Positions 5,535 through 5,872 of a stretch of DNA of 5,872 bases are shown here, piece after piece. The stretch's first letter is position 1; every line of letters begins with the position of its first letter. A program made the position numbers and the translations under genes. A model generated the notes under the pieces. That model had not been told where the DNA came from and ran no database searches. It saw only the letters and a list, made by a program, of their open reading frames with translations. Source of the stretch: Acidobacteriota bacterium (GTDB taxonomy: Bacteria > Acidobacteriota > Thermoanaerobaculia > Multivoradales > JAHEKO01). The DNA lies in assembly GCA_006227875.1 (NCBI GenBank), contig SBFI01000080.1, forward strand, positions 1 through 5,872, written 5' to 3'.

Positions 5535-5565
5535 GGCCAAAGAAAAGACCTTGAAGCTTTTGGCT
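5535..5565 (+). terminator. Weak candidate terminator between convergent genes
   Basis: GCCAAA (5536-5541) pairs with TTTGGC (5559-5564), with G-T pairs possible at both ends, around a 15-base loop. It sits in the 62-base gap between the ABM and VOC genes, where a terminator would be expected. No T-run follows on either strand, so the call is weak. Confidence 0.2.
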
Positions 5566-5581
5566 GCGGTGGTGGAAGTCG

Positions 5582-5872
5582 CTACTGCTTTGCCAGCTGC
5601 TTCCACATGCCCAGCACCCGGCCGTCCGGATCCTCAAAGAGCGAGAACTGGCCAACCTCGGGGACATCCATCTTCTCGACGATGATCTTGCCGCCGGCCT
5701 CTTTGATCTTCTCGACATAGGCTTCCAGATCGTCAACGTCGATGTAGAAGGCGAGATTGCTTGGCCAGGGTCCCTGCTGGGGCTTCATGATGCCGCCGTT
5801 GATCCCACCCTCGCCGCCGGTCTCCACCAGCCGGTAATTCATCTCGGGGATGTGGCGAATCTCCCAGTCGAA
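5582..5872 (-). CDS. Glyoxalase/VOC-family protein, C-terminal part (5' end outside window)
   Basis: Ninety-six residues are visible, open to the right edge; the start lies outside. The visible part begins FDWEIRHIPEMNYRLVETGG, then GGINGGIM (22-29) and NLAFYIDVDDLEAYVEKIKEAGGKII, and closes with FSLFEDPDGRVLGMWKQ. This is the usual second half of single-domain VOC (vicinal oxygen chelate) proteins of the glyoxalase/bleomycin-resistance/dioxygenase superfamily. These fold as paired beta-alpha-beta-beta-beta units and often bind a divalent metal. Which reaction it performs is not clear; many such small proteins are annotated only as VOC family. An ATG at 5842 is in frame, but residues before it match the family (FGWEI-like), so it is an internal Met. 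It ends 62 bases from the convergent ABM gene. Confidence 0.88.
   Translation of the reverse strand, partial: FDWEIRHIPEMNYRLVETGGEGGINGGIMKPQQGPWPSNLAFYIDVDDLEAYVEKIKEAGGKIIVEKMDVPEVGQFSLFEDPDGRVLGMWKQLAKQ

Overview
The window is GC-rich bacterial chromosome. The exception is an AT-richer spacer around 5038-5156. My best guess at the host is an Acidobacteria-like organism. This rests on two features: a Ser/Thr kinase fused to a TolB-like domain and TPRs, a type abundant in that phylum, and an EF-P with a GGGKM-type tip loop. It is an inference and has not been tested by a phylogeny.

Left part (1-1846, + strand): the 3' end of a di-heme cytochrome c peroxidase/MauG-family gene enters from the left edge. 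A 183-base spacer with a possible branched RNA fold follows. Next come a 95-residue three-helix membrane protein of unknown function and a complete elongation factor P gene (efp).

Middle part (1843-5037, - strand, read right to left): a CGNR zinc-finger regulator, a 763-residue receptor-type Ser/Thr kinase with TolB-like and TPR domains, and a broken ketopantoate-reductase-like gene lie in series with gaps of 17 and 6 bases, as in an operon. The broken gene keeps its GTG start and the first strand of its Rossmann fold (VPKVTVVGAG). It is then joined out of frame to its own C-terminal end, so about two thirds of the gene is missing. Its stop codon overlaps the efp stop codon at a shared CTAG.

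Right part (5038-5872): the regulator is divergent from a small ABM-type (dimeric alpha-beta barrel) protein gene. The two predicted promoters face away from each other and use almost the same bases as their -35 boxes. On the regulator side, the predicted transcript starts at or next to the ATG. On the other side, it starts at a possible 18-codon leader ORF whose stop overlaps the ABM start codon (ATGA). A convergent glyoxalase/VOC-family gene runs off the right edge.

The most interesting parts are the divergent control region and the kinase-reductase junction. A reasonable reading is that the CGNR protein regulates itself and the ABM gene, and that its operon also supplies the kinase. I see no CRISPR array, tRNA, rRNA, insertion sequence or phage gene.
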